Source: Allium sativum (Eukaryota; Streptophyta; Magnoliopsida; Asparagales; Amaryllidaceae). Taken from it: a stretch of DNA of 64,000 bases. Position 1 is the stretch's first letter; each line of letters starts with the position of its first letter. A program made the translations under genes and the position numbers. The stretch lies in assembly GCA_030737875.1 (NCBI GenBank), contig CM060922.1, positions 320,145,456-320,209,455 of the forward strand, written 5' to 3'. Below the pieces are notes generated by a model. That model was not told where the DNA came from and ran no database searches. It worked only from the letters and a program-made list of their open reading frames with translations. Below, piece by piece: positions 47,239-59,110 of this stretch.

Positions 47239-48299
47239 AGAATTTTGTTGGCTAACACTTTTTTCACTCATTGTTGTCAAATGCGAACAAGAAAAATCCT
47301 AGACTTAAGGGTGACACAAACAACTCCTATTCAAAATAAATAACGAACTCAAGTATATCTTATTAATTGACAATCTCGATTTGAAGGGGGAAGAGGGTCT
47401 TATGGCCGTTCACGTATAGTATAAACACTAAGGGATACGACCAGTGTTTTATGGGTAGTATGCAACCTCTTTGGCTAGAAGTTCAATAAATTTAAATAAT
47501 ATATATCCGCGATCAAACCGTTGAGAAGATCAATTTCACAAAATACACTCTTGCAGTTAAATATTTTGCAAATCAAATTAAATAAATAGATTAGAAAAGT
47601 TAAGTTGCTAGAATGTCGAAAGATTCCTATGTAATACATATCACCATCCTTTACAAAAGGAATAGAACGAATTCCACCCAGCGAAATAAATTTTTAAATC
47701 TAAGATATTGAACCCAATTTGTTTGTCCTATTGAGCTTGAGTTTTGCTCCTAAGGCCAACGTCTAATCAATTTTTATTTAAGTCCAAGGAGTATGAAAAT
47801 GACCGAATTTAATTATTTTCGAGCCAAAGGAAAGGTAATGAGTTCCCCACCTTATGTTTGTTAGGGCTTTGCTCGTAACTAAATTTATTTCAAAATGCAG
47901 CCAAAACAACAATCAGACACAAAAAATTGCAGAAATTAAAATTGTACAAGCAAGCCGCTGCACCTACAGAAATTTTTTACAAGCAATGTCTATATTTTTT
48001 CCTTTGCAGCAGAGCACCTATAGAGTTCAGAAATTTTTTACAGTGAGGTATGGTTGTCCGTCCAAAAAATTTGAGTAGTGCTAGCGATTCAAATCCCACT
48101 GTATGCAAACTGATTGACTACTGAATTTCTTGTTCACTTTGCTTGAACCAGTTCCTTCACTTTGAGTCTTGACTTGAATTCTTTTTTTTTTAGAATGAAG
48201 AAAAGCGAATAAAACAACAAAGATAAGAAAAAAAATTGAAAGGGAGAAAAATCCTAATACAAAAACAAATAAATAAAAAAATACTCCTAACACAAAACA
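47239..48299 (-). other. Internal fragment of an Athila/Tat-like element (distal piece)
   Basis: About 1.06 kb between copy B4 and solo LTR A2. By position it continues the leader that starts at the tRNA-Asp PBS (54862). On the minus strand an ATG near 47273 opens a frame that runs into B4 (MSEKSVSQQNS...), which could be a gag start, but it is too short to identify. An imperfect duplication of GAAATTTTTTACA occurs at about 47970 and 48027. Confidence 0.45.
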
Positions 48300-49364
48300 T
48301 GTAATGTCCCGTATTTTCTGGCGAATATTTAGAAATATTTTATTTATTTAAAATATTGATTTGAGTTTTAATAATCGATTTTAACCATTTAATTTGAATA
48401 TTTAAATTATATTAATAAAAAAAATTTGTTTTCGGCAAATCTGGGGAAATGTCGATTTTGCAGTATAATATGATCGGGCGATTTTAAAATGGTCTAATAT
48501 TGTTTTTATTGAAATTTTCGTCGCAATTTCGTTTAAAACGACGTTATAACATTTAAATTATAATTTAATTAAATAACGAGCTGCAGCGGCGCGGCAGTTC
48601 GCGATTTGGCGTTTTGAACTTCAATTGGCCGTACCGGGTTCAAAATAAGTCGGATTTCCTCGAAACAAGAAACGTCGGGACCGGTTTGACAATATCTTTC
48701 CAATTGCAGAGAAAAATCGTGTTTTCGTGTTGTAGATTTTATTTTATGTCCAAATCAAATTTTGAAAAGGTCGCTGTGGAATTTCGTTATATATTATAAC
48801 GTTATTTATATTAAATAAAGGGGATTTTTAAATATTTATAATATCGATTTGGCTTCAAACTCAACCCGTGATATTTTATCTTGGTAATATACGGTATTCT
48901 GGTCGTATATGGCCAATTTCAATATTTTAGTATTATTATATTGAGGTATTTTTAAATTGGTTTATTTTATTCGAATTGGCAAGTTATAAAAGGGCCACTA
49001 TTCAAACGACCTCAGTTTTCGACGAAATAAATTTTATTGGGACCGCAACGACAAATTATTGCTAGATTTCAAGTGGCGCGTCAATCGAGGTCAATTTGTG
49101 AGCGTGGCAAAATAAAATGTAAATATAAACGACCATTTGAACGTGAACGAGGGCCATTCGAGAAAACGAACTCGGAATTCGACGAATCAAGTTTCATTAG
49201 GACCGTATCGACAAACTATACTATGCCGTCCATTTGCGTCTCAAACGGGGTTCGTATGTGAGCGCAGCAGCGAATAAACGACGTTCGAAAACGCGATAGG
49301 TACGAAATAAAAATCATTAGTCATCATCATACGTCACGTCGACTTAAAATAATAATTTTTACAA

Positions 49365-49374
49365 CTATATATAA
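49365..49374 (+). promoter_or_regulatory. Candidate TATA box of LTR A2
   Basis: CTATATATAA lies about 1.07 kb inside the LTR and about 270 bp ahead of the GC-rich island. Confidence 0.5.
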
Positions 49375-49639
49375 CCTAAAAAAAATCAGAAATCTCAGCT
49401 AAGCTCCATCTTTCTCATGTAAATTTGAAAATAAGCCCCTGGTTACATTTTAATTTATTTCTTCCAATCCGTGATGAATTTGAGGGGGGTTCCAAAGGCA
49501 AAGTTGTAGATCGGCTCGATGCCGAGCTACTGTAAAAAGTTTGGGTGGAATGGTGGTCGTAGGTGGCTGGAAATCGCGAAGAACGAGAGCAAATGATTTT
49601 CGTTTTTGTCAAAATTGAGAGGATTGGTTTGATTTGGGA

Positions 49640-50100
49640 GGCCGGGACCTTAGGGGTTTTCTAAAGGGGAGATAGGGCTTCGATTTGGTGGTGGTCTCAA
49701 GTCTTATAGTGGTCGGAGGTGGGAGAAATCGTGAGATGAACGTGGATGTTGATTTTTGGGTTCGATTTCAAAGTCAAGGTGGGTTTTTACCATTTTCCGG
49801 CGGCTGGAGGCAAAGTTGGCGTCGCGGGCCAGGGGGTCGGTGTTGGAAGGCGAGGCGGTCAGGTTGGTGGCGTTCTGGTGGTGTCAGGAGGTGTGAGGCG
49901 GCGGGAATTCCAAGATCAACGGAAAATGCGTCGGGGGCATTTCTGGCGGCCTGAGTTGATTTGGCGGCTCGGGGTTAGGGGCGAAGGGGGAGCGTGGAGT
50001 GGCGGTCACGGTGGTTGGGTCTGGTGAGGATCCGGTGGCGTTAGGCGGCGGTGGTGACGAGGGATAAGTGGTGAGGTGTGAACAAGGAGAGGCAGTCGGG
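49640..50100 (+). other. GC-rich island of LTR A2
   Basis: A G-rich stretch of about 460 bases in AT-rich surroundings, in the same place as in the other giant LTRs. Two overlapping frames of about 90 codons cross it in different phases without any recognised domain. Confidence 0.65.
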
Positions 50101-53100
50101 TTTGGGAAGGAAGCAAATTGGAGAACGCGTTTTTACAATTACTGAGGATGACGTGGCAGTTAGATGAGGATTAATTAAGGTAATTAATTTAATTAAGGAT
50201 TTAGTTTTTATTTTAAAAATCGTATATTTATTCAAACTTCGAACTGACATAACTTCCATATACGTGAACGAAATCTGACGAAACTGGATCCGTTGGGATC
50301 GCAAGGACGAGGCCTAGGTGATGGCACTGACTAGGCACTGATCTGAGACAGTTGGAAATTCAGCTAATTTTGAACTTCCGTTCAAAATTAAAAGCGACAA
50401 ACGCGTCAATCGTCGACAGAATAACCTGGTGAGTTAATTCTCACACCTTCTGGAATTCTGTGATGTGGTAAATCCATATTAAAATATAATTTACCATTAA
50501 AAGTAAAAATTGGTTGATTGGTTGCTATTGATTGTTTATTGGTTGTTGTTATTTATCGTGTTAGATGATTGAAATTTATTTCATATATTGTTATGAAAAA
50601 TGTTTAACGAGCTGTGATGCAGGGAAGAACAGGTTGGAGGGATCCGACCGGGTTCCTCAAATATTATATATGTTGTTTGTTTGTTTTATATGGTTGATAT
50701 ATGAACTGATTGAACCCCTTATGGAAGTTAAACCTGTTTGGACATGCTGGTTGAATAAATATTCACCTGTCTTGTGTTTAAAATCAACCGACAGCGGTGA
50801 TTTGGTAACTGACAGTGAATGGCCTAAAATGTGTTGTTTAAACGTCGTTCGACCGTTCGGTGAAACGACGCCGTTTTAAAGTTATAAATTATTTTATAAC
50901 TGAAATGAGCATTTTTAAGTTATTTATATAAGGAATTAAATTAGTATTTATAAATAAATATTTTAATCAAGTTTATCAAAGAATTATTTAAATGGCTTGT
51001 GTAGAACAATCGTACGATGTAAACAGGTTATAAAGCAGAAAATCCAAGGAATTTACCTATGAGTTGGTAAAGTGAAATAATTGTCTTTAAAACAATTGAA
51101 TGATACTTTAAATTAATTAACTCATTTAATTAATTTAAAAAGGGAATTGTATGAGTGATAAGGGGGAAATCCAAACAAGATTTTAAAACAGTTTTTAAAT
51201 GATGACCTTAAAGGTAAAGGGATTGACTTGAGCGAAAGGGCGTAATCGAAACAAGGATTTTGAATGAAAAGGAAAATACATACAAATGAGATTGTGTTTA
51301 TTATTGGTGAATGAATTTTTGAAATAACAATCCCAGTTAAAAGGCCTTATCGTAAGGAAGATGGAAGCAGATTCTAGTTACAAAATTTAAGATAAGTTTT
51401 ACTATGGTAATGCCGAATAAATGAAAACAAATTATGTGACATAGGATTTTTATATAAATGCAAAGTTATGAGTGAAATGCTGTTTTAAGTTAAAATTTGT
51501 GCTTTGGTGAATAGTTACTATATAAAAGGGGTTAAGTAAAGCGATCATCGAACAAATCTTTCAAAAGTAAGAAACGAGTTATAAAACCAGGTTGAAATTC
51601 AAGGTGGTAATCGAGATTTTAAGATCAGTGGTTAAGTGACAAACTAATATTATTCTAAGGTAAGAACGTTGTTGATCAAGGTCTGAGAGGTAACTAAAAT
51701 ACCCCAACTTGGTTAGCTTCACTATTATCGAGGGATAGTATTAGTTTGAAATGAGTGGAGGTGTTAAGATTAGTTTTACCCTATACAAGGGATATCGAAC
51801 TCAAATGCAAGATTTTGGGAAATAAATAATATTGCAATATTAGTTTTAAAAGAAATAAGAATATTGTTTTCAAATTATATTGAATATTTGTTTATTCAAT
51901 TAGAGTTGATCGAATACCGTATTTGAGGTAGTGCTAGTCGAACATAGTTATTCAGAAAGAGTTGTCATTGCGTACGACCGCTAGCGTAATTCGCAGGGCT
52001 GCAGATAGCCTACGGCAGTCGGATGTTTCCTGAGGGAATCAGGCGTAACCATTGTGATCGCTGCGATCTAGAGTCAAACGAGTGGAGTTAAGTCGAGTAT
52101 TAGTTAATCAATCGGAGTAATCAAGTCGAGTTAGTCAAGTTAGAGTTAAGTCGAATATTAGAATGATTAACGATTTTGTGAAACATATTTTAAAGAGGCC
52201 AAGCAGTGCCAAGTACTGAATCAGCAAGCTTGTTTTATTCACACATGTGTTATTTGATAGTTAAAACACCGACTATCAAAGCCTGACTAATAGGATTGTT
52301 GATATGGAAAGACCGGGATCGAATTTATATTCGAAAACCATTCCAACCAACAAGTAAGTGAAGATATTAGAAGATGATCGAGATAGAGCTTTGAAGACCG
52401 TGGATCTTCATAAGCGGAAGAACTGCTAAAAATCTCTGGTTTAGCGGCCAGAGATAAACTGAGGTTTTGTCGTGGTTGGAATCCACAGGTTGCAAGGACT
52501 CCTCGCTACTGATCCATGGGGTGATTCCTATATGAGATGCAGTAGGAGAGTGCCTTCGGTTCATCCTATTCCTGGATGACTTGCATAGACGAGTGTCTGA
52601 CAGAGTATTTCCAAAGGGGTCACGTACGTTGATTTCTTCAAACGTATTTCTGTTGATGGCGGAGAAGGCCGTACACCTTCTCTTAGCTGACCGCAGTATT
52701 TTTGTGGACGTCAATTAGTGATATCTGGCGGATCTGACGATGTGGCATTCAAAGTGAATGGTGGCCAGATGTTCTCAAGAATAAATTCTAGCCTCAAGCC
52801 TCATCAACCGGGAAATGACAAAAATCGGGCAGGCAGCATGGCTATGTGGGTCGCTCCCATTAGGGTATATGATCACCTATCTAGAGAAATTCCATTTGCT
52901 TCTTTAATCTATATTCGATGCTGTCCCTTTTCGGGCAGGCGGTTGCTGATCCCAACCGTCGGTGATATACATTCGATACACTCAAGCGAAATGAGTGGTC
53001 AGTCATGTGAGGGTCGGGTTGCAAGATGTTCTTGTTGAACCCAGTGTATTCGCCTCTAGAGATATACGTGCGGAAGGTGGTCCCATACCTTGTCATAGTT

Positions 53101-53776
53101 GGAATCCAATATCCAATAAGCGCCCGCGGTTTTTAATTGTATACTATATATGGGGAGCGTGAGATGCAAGTGTTCCTCTAGTTTGTTAATTACTTGTATT
53201 CAGACATTATGATAATATCATAATAAGTTATGATTTCAAAAACGTTTTAGGTTATAGTAAGGTAAAAACCGTCTGTGTTTATATGTGGACTGGTCTTACT
53301 ATTATCCTTTGATTTCATAAAGGATTTTCAAAGTTAAGCAAGTGGGTGTGTTCTGTGAATTTATCACTGATAGTATTCCAGACTGACCCGGTGTATTTTG
53401 TTTTAAATCAAATGTGCTCGGGTCAGACCGAGTATAGGATTCGCTTGGAGTTCAGGTGCTGGAAGCAGACGGCTTCACCGCTTGTTATATACAGATATTT
53501 TCCACTGTGACTGATATATGTTGACTCTGATGATTGGTATGTATATACAGTTCTTTGTATAAAGAGATTTGGTATTATATTTCATTCGTTCCGCTGTGAG
53601 ATTCTGATGTGTTGTTCTTCTTTCTTCTATTCTAATACTTCTTTCTTTCTACTCTCACCCTCTAAATTCTTTCTCATGACAATCTGGGGGTTCGATACTT
53701 GGGTTTTTGGCAAGTGATACGGGTTTATGTATCGTTGTCGAAGATTCGAGCGTTGACCTTTTCCCCGGGTCGTTAA

Positions 53777-54861
53777 AAACACAAAAAAAAATACTAAAGA
53801 AATTCGAAAACTTGACTCAACAAATAAGAAAAAAAATAGAATTAGACTCAACCCTAAATTAAAACAGGCCGCACTCAAATCGAGCTCGCGTTCACCAAAT
53901 TCAGACGCTACCCACTTATATAAAATATGCCAAGATTTAGAAAGCAACAGGCGTTTCTTCACAAATTCCGAGTGCCAAAAAATAATAATCAGCACGCCTC
54001 TAAATGATCTTCCATTAAATCGTCCCCAAAATAATACAACCACGCCTCTTTTTTCTCTTTTTTTTTGTTGACCAAACCAAGTCACGAAAAGCAAATAAAT
54101 GCAAAAAAAAAGCGGTAGAAATCTTCAATGCAAATCGGGTTTTTGGGTTTGTTGGGTGAGTTGTCGGTGTCGAATCGGGTTTAGGGAGGTCTTGTGTGGC
54201 TGATTGGTGGAGTTTGTGATGAAGTAGCTTGATAATCAAATGGTAAAGGGAATGTTTGTGGTGAGATAATAGAGGTTGAACGCTGTTTTTGAAACTTTTT
54301 TTAACTGTAAAAGAGGGGAGATTGGAACTGTTGGTTGTTTGAAGAAGATGAAGAATGGTTTTGTGAAGATGGTGTGGTGAGGAGTTTGGTTGATGGAGAA
54401 GAAATATGGAAGAATAAAGGAAGAAGAAAAAATAAATATAGAAAAATATGAAGAGAGAAAAGGAAAGAAATTAAAGCAATGGAAATGCACAACAAGGAAA
54501 GAATTGCAAAAGAAGAATCTTTTTATGATCTTTTTTTTATTGTTGAAAAAGGGAGAATAGGAAAGAAACAAATGACCAAAAATGGAAAGAGAAAGAGAGT
54601 TGTAATTGGAAGGAAATCAATAAAAAAATGCAAGTTCTTTATTTCAAAAAGAAAGAAAGAAAGACTTGTGAAGGAAGAAGGGAAAGTTTTTTATTTTTTT
54701 TCTTTTTGTTATAGAGATTATGGCATCAACAAGTAATACCAAATTAACTAATAAATCGATTTTTTTTTCAATAAGAAAAACAAAAAACCAAGGAAAAATA
54801 AAATAAAATGAAAACTAACATGAATCAGAAATTAAATAAATAATAAAATTTAATCGTTACC
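53777..54861 (-). other. Leader of an Athila/Tat-like element
   Basis: On the minus strand this 1.1-kb leader follows the tRNA-Asp primer site. It is extremely pyrimidine-rich (CTTCTT and TTTCTTTC runs) in its first half. The frames at 53627-54094 and 54236-54571 are low-complexity products of this composition and not proteins. A long pyrimidine-rich leader is usual in Athila/Tat elements. Confidence 0.6.
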
Positions 54862-54879
54862 TCCTCGGCAACGGCGCCA
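54862..54879 (-). promoter_or_regulatory. Primer-binding site, tRNA-Asp type
   Basis: The minus strand reads TGGCGCCGTTGCCGAGGA, complementary to the 3' end of plant tRNA-Asp with one mismatch. It is preceded by the LTR end and the spacer AGTTTT, the arrangement typical of Athila/Tat-type gypsy elements. Confidence 0.9.
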
Positions 54880-54885
54880 AAAACT

Positions 54886-55680
54886 TGATCGACACTTTTC
54901 TATGAATTAGAAAAGCGTGATTTTATTATAATAACTACAAGTGCATAGATCGTGTAATATGCAGGTCGAATCATAGGGAGGTGTTTTAAATTTTATTATT
55001 TATATATTTCTTAGGCGAGTTGACAATATTTGGAGATGGGTTTGAAATAATGCTATTGAGTTTACTATGGATCCGAATCTAATTAGATCAATACTAAATT
55101 CAAAGACTAAAACAGAGAACAAATTACTAGAATAGAAATAGCAAACAAAAACAACAACAACAACAGAAATTATAACTAGTATTGTCGTTGAATCTAATCG
55201 AACAACCAATCCTAATACGCAATAAAATGACAATAACAATTCGTGTTCTACCAAAACTAATTGAGCAGATAACACAAATTGTTATGAAAGAAAACAACAA
55301 TAAAACTAGAATGAAGAAAAACTTTATTTAGAATAAAAGAGAATACATAATAATTGGAACTTTCTTCCTCCCTTTTCTTTACAATGAACACCAGGGATAT
55401 TTATATATGATGTAGCTTCCTCTCTCTATGTGAACATAAAGCCTAAATAAAATTCTTTCCAAAGATTTCCTTTCACGACGCTTGATTGAAGATTGTAATC
55501 AAAGCCCTTCCTTTTGATGTATGGCATAGTCAGCGGGAAGATAAGCATAAGTTTAATTGGAGATATGTAATCAAAGCCTTCCCTTTCTTTTTTGCATGGC
55601 AATTAAATGTGATTGATTGGATTTGAAATCTTTGAGAGGATTATGCCAAATTTCAAAAATCCTTATTAAGTGCATATTAT
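54886..55680 (-). repeat. 5' LTR of the Athila/Tat-like element (outer end uncertain)
   Basis: The end next to the PBS is clear (plus TGATCGACACTT; minus ...TGTCGATCA). On the minus strand a TATA stretch, CATATATAAATATCC, is near 55400, and an AATAAAG polyadenylation-like signal is near 55325. I could not find the TGT end, so the right boundary is a guess. The frame at 55000-55275 is inside the LTR. Confidence 0.6.
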
Positions 55681-55689
55681 ATATATAGA

Positions 55690-55775
55690 TGAAAAATAGT
55701 ACTTGCCAAGGATCGAACTCCGGCCACTATGTACACATTTCTATGTCTTCACCAGTGAGCTACAACTTTTTTGTA
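55690..55775 (-). mobile_element. tRNA-derived SINE-like head
   Basis: On the minus strand TAGCTCACTGG (55762-55752) matches the pol III A box, and GTTCGATCC (55718-55710) matches the B box 44 bases away. No full cloverleaf forms, so it is not a tRNA gene. It continues toward ATCTATATATATAA, a possible SINE tail. Confidence 0.4.
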
Positions 55776-55935
55776 ATTGAGACAGCGTTAATATGGGGAA
55801 GTAGCTTTTTTTCTTTGTAATTGGTTTTTAATATAAATGAAGGAGACATTAATTGACAATCTGTAAAAACACATAAAAATACCCATAGTATCATTTATTC
55901 ATTTACAAAAGATAAAATATAAGAGCATAAAATAA
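55776..55935. other. Short AT-rich stretch, no recognised feature
   Basis: This lies between the SINE-like head and the copia LTR remnant. It could include the missing 5' part of the copia LTR or the outer end of the Athila-like LTR, but I see no match. Confidence 0.35.
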
Positions 55936-56041
55936 ACACATTTCTATGTTAATCAGTACGTATTAGTTAATCGATACAATTAAAAAAATTTATCTTACCT
56001 CACGCAATTCATACAAAAACAATTCTGTGCAAAATTTATCA
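55936..56041 (+). repeat. 5' LTR remnant of the copia element
   Basis: TACGTATTAGTTAATCGATA and the following bases match 61163-61248 of the 3' LTR. It ends TTTATCA directly before the PBS. The rest of the LTR is missing or unrecognisable. Confidence 0.75.
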
Positions 56042-56053
56042 CGGTATCAGAGC
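56042..56053 (+). promoter_or_regulatory. Primer-binding site of the copia element
   Basis: CGGTATCAGAGC differs at its first base from the initiator-Met primer site and lies immediately after the LTR end. Confidence 0.85.
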
Positions 56054-56475
56054 ATCAAACCAGCCTCACAGCTTCAAGATCCTGATTGTGTTAGATACTA
56101 CTGCTTCACACTATAATTTGTGTGATTTCTTTCTCTCCTCAGTAAAGCTTCATCAACAAAGAGATTGGAGAGGCATTCTGATCATCAGTGCCTCGCCAAC
56201 AACCTGCCTCATATCAGATTCAGGCAATCTACTGATCTGAAAACATAGTGTGGCTGCAGCTAACTCACAGGCCACCAATCTCCTTTCTCAATCAAGAAAC
56301 ACCAAAGAAGTGAAGAAAAGGATCCAAGCAACCAACTGTGCTATTCAAAATTTCGAATCAGAGCATTTTCTCATCAAAGAAATCGCTTGATTGCTTATAG
56401 TTGATTTCTGGTTTCAATTCTCCTCCCTCCTAATTGAATTCTAAACCCAATTTCTCGGCCCTTTATTCTGAATAA

Positions 56476-57480
56476 ATGTTGATGACGAACAGTTCGTCAT
56501 CAACATCTGCTAACATTTCTACCCCTCAAGAAGGAACAACTCATGCAGACAAATTAATCAAAACAGTGGTTAATCCGCAGTCTCAACTTATCACAGTACA
56601 GCTTGATGAAAGCAACTACCTATTATGGAAACTGCAAATTGAAACCGCTACAGAAGGTTATGGCCTTGATGGATATATCATGGGCACCATTGCCACACCA
56701 TCACAGTTCATAACCAATTAAGAAAATCAGGTAATCCCTAATAATGAATTTGTCAAGTTTCATAGGCAGGACAGACTAATCTGCTCATGGTTATTGTCAT
56801 TAATCAGTGGAAAGCTGCTGCCTCAAGTAGTAGGCTATAAAACTTCAAATCAAATATGGCAAAATATCGAAAAAGGAACAACAATTGGTCTTATGCCAAA
56901 GTTATGCAGTACAAGAGACAACTACAAAAAGTAATGAAAAATAACAATAGCATAAGAGAATACTTGAGCAAGATTAAATCACTGTGTGATTTATTAGAGG
57001 CTGCTGGGAAAAAGCTTCCAGAATCAGAACAAATATTCATTATCTTGAATGGACTAAGTGATGAATATGAAGATGTTGAAGCTATCATATCATCACAAAG
57101 ACAATTCTCATCGATTGATGATGTATATTCAATTCTTCTATCTCATGAAACCAAAATTGAAAGCAAGAAAGAATAAGACAGTGATATGAATGTCAACTAT
57201 GCTACAGACAGTAACAAAAATAAGAACCAGAATAATGTCAACAGATCTGAACAACCACCTCAAAGAGGTGGCTATTCTAATCGTGGCAGGGGCAGAGGAA
57301 GATGGAATAATAACAACAAACCCAAATGTCAAATTTGTGAAAGGTAAATGTTATTTCAGATATCCTAACTATGCTAACAGTCAAGGACAAAACAGTCAAA
57401 GGGGGACAAATATTAGTGCTAATGTTGCTCAAGCCCAAACTAACAACAGTAATCAATTTGATTCATGACGAATTCAAAAT
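56476..57480 (+). pseudogene. copia gag (broken)
   Basis: The gag protein would form the particle and bind RNA. The first piece (ATG 56476 to TAA 56719-56721) contains the gag entry motif LDESNYLLWKLQIE. The next recognisable piece is in another frame (56856-57176) and includes REYLSKIKSLCDLL and EYEDVEAIISSQ, typical of the UBN2-type copia gag domain. After a TAA at 57174 comes an Arg/Gly-rich stretch (RGGYSNRGRGRGRW) and half of a zinc knuckle (CQIC). The knuckle's His and last Cys are displaced by a small deletion near 57340. At least one frameshift (near 56880) and three stops rule out function. Confidence 0.85.
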
Positions 57481-57499
57481 AAAACTGCCACAATGGATC

Positions 57500-57660
57500 A
57501 CATTAATGATGATAATTGGTATCCTGATTCGGGAGCTACAAATCACATCACTAACAATCTAGAAAATCTGAATCTTGGCAGCAGAGAATACAAGGGTAAA
57601 TAAACTATCAGCATGGTAATGGTAAGTGTATTAATATTTCTCATATTGGCAATGGTAGCA
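57500..57660 (+). pseudogene. copia aspartic protease (fragment)
   Basis: The motif WYPDSGATNHIT begins near 57517, with the catalytic Asp at 57526-57528. A stop (57602) and a frameshift follow, so only the start of the domain reads cleanly. In an intact element it would cut gag-pol. Confidence 0.85.
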
Positions 57661-57689
57661 TAACAGGTAAAAGACAATTATTCTTGCAT

Positions 57690-58790
57690 AATTTTTAAGA
57701 GTACCAAAAATCAAGAATAATTTGATTAGTGTTTCTCAATTTGACAAAGATAATAATATCTACTTTAAATTTTACCCAAATTATTGCTTAGTCAGAGATG
57801 TACTAACTAAAGATGTTTTATTGCAGGGTGATGTAGTTAATGGCCTATAAAAATTTAGATTTAATGACTGTAAAAATTCTGCAAATTCTCTGTCATGCTA
57901 TGATACTGTCAGTAATGTAAAAACCGATGTTGAATCTAGTAGCAAATTTACTCCTGATATGTGGCATTGTAAACTAGGTTACCCTAGTTTAAATATAGTA
58001 AAGAAAATTCTTCTTGACAACAATATATCATTTACTCATGTCAAAACACCTCATATATGCACCTATTGCCAAACGGGATAAAGTCATAAATTGCCTTTTT
58101 CGGATTTAATATCATGTTACAAACCATTTGAACTTATAGCAACTGACCTATGGGGTCCAGCTCCAGTAAGTTCAGATTTTGGATATAAATATTACTTGTC
58201 ATTTATTGATGCATGTACACGATATACATGGATATATTTACTAAAGTCAAAGGCAGAGACATAAAATAGTGTGATTAAATATGTTAAACTGATTGAAAAT
58301 CAATTCAACTACACCATCAAGATTTTTCAATTTGATGTTGGAGCTGAATTCAAACCAACCAGCAATTTCTTTTAGAAAAAGGGCATAAATCATAGAATAA
58401 CCTGCCCATATACCTCTGAACAAAATGGATTAATCAAGAGAAAACATAGGCATATAATTGAATTTGGTACCATTAAAATTTTGGTTAGAAGCATTTAGTT
58501 CGTCTGTTTATTTAATAAACAGGATGCCTACCAAAGTTCTTAATGGAATATGTCCATTAAAAAATCTATACAATGTTAAACCAGACTTCACTAAACTAAG
58601 AATGTATGGATGTCTATGTTTTCCTTATTTAAGGCCATACAATTCTAACAAACTTGATTTTAGATCAAAACCTTGTACATTTATTGGTTATTGTTCAAGT
58701 CAAAAAGGATACAAATGTATTGACTCTAGCGGCAGAATATTTGTCGGTAGACATGTAATGTTTAATGACAACATATTCCCATACAAATAA
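57690..58790 (+). pseudogene. copia GAG-pre-integrase and integrase (broken)
   Basis: Integrase joins the cDNA to host DNA. Visible in order: WHCKLGYPSL of the pre-integrase domain (near 57961), a zinc-binding CTYC near 58060, the core start ATDLWGPAP (first catalytic Asp at 58144-58146), DVGAEF (second Asp at 58334-58336, where DNGGEF is normal), and QNGLIKRKHRHI (58421-58456), where Lys at 58436-58438 replaces the third catalytic residue, Glu. The C-terminal part continues in another frame from 58458 (KFWLEAFSSSVYLINRMPT... to 58790). Stops interrupt at about 57849, 58078, 58262 and 58374. Confidence 0.88.
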
Positions 58791-59110
58791 TTGAAAATGA
58801 AAACATCAAATAAAGTCATCAATCCAAAAGTTGATATACCTGAAATGAAAAATCTGGGCAAACATTGGAGGGATGTGGATGACGCCATGACTACTGATGC
58901 TAAAAATGATCTTCAACAAAGTCAAGATCACAGTGAGGCACCTAGCCTCGCCAATGATTCACCTAATCAAAGCGAACAAGGATCATCAAGTAGTGATAAT
59001 AATAACACACCAGTCAGCAGAAACAATGAAGAAAGCTCATCAAACAGCAATGGAACACTGAAGACTTGCCATCCAACTCCAATCAAAACCAAGCTGGTCA
59101 TCCAATGATG
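58791..59110 (+). pseudogene. copia integrase-RT linker
   Basis: A hydrophilic Ser/Asn/Gln/Asp-rich stretch of about 105 codons, as normally found between integrase and RT in copia polyproteins. It has no domain of its own. A frame change at about 59066-59108 leads into RT. Confidence 0.65.

Larger units (their letters stand above)
48300..53776 (+). mobile_element. Family A solo LTR, copy A2 (5.5 kb)
   Basis: It starts TGTAATGTCCCG and ends CCCCGGGTCGTTAA, apparently one base short of the usual GTTACA end. AAACA flanks both sides (48295-48299 and 53777-53781); the right copy lies in an A-run. No PBS or PPT adjoins. A TATA box (49365-49374), a GC-rich island (49640-50100) and the shared module (about 52550-52600) are in the same order as in element C. 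Frames at 49685, 49746, 50565, 52367 and 52718 are chance frames in LTR sequence. Confidence 0.85.

Noticed and set aside
53627..54571. Frames of 155 and 111 codons on the minus strand
   Set aside because: They come from the pyrimidine-rich leader of the Athila-like element, are low-complexity (Phe/Ser/Leu) and cross an insertion boundary.
55690..55775. A functional tRNA gene
   Set aside because: A and B boxes are present but no acceptor or anticodon stem forms.
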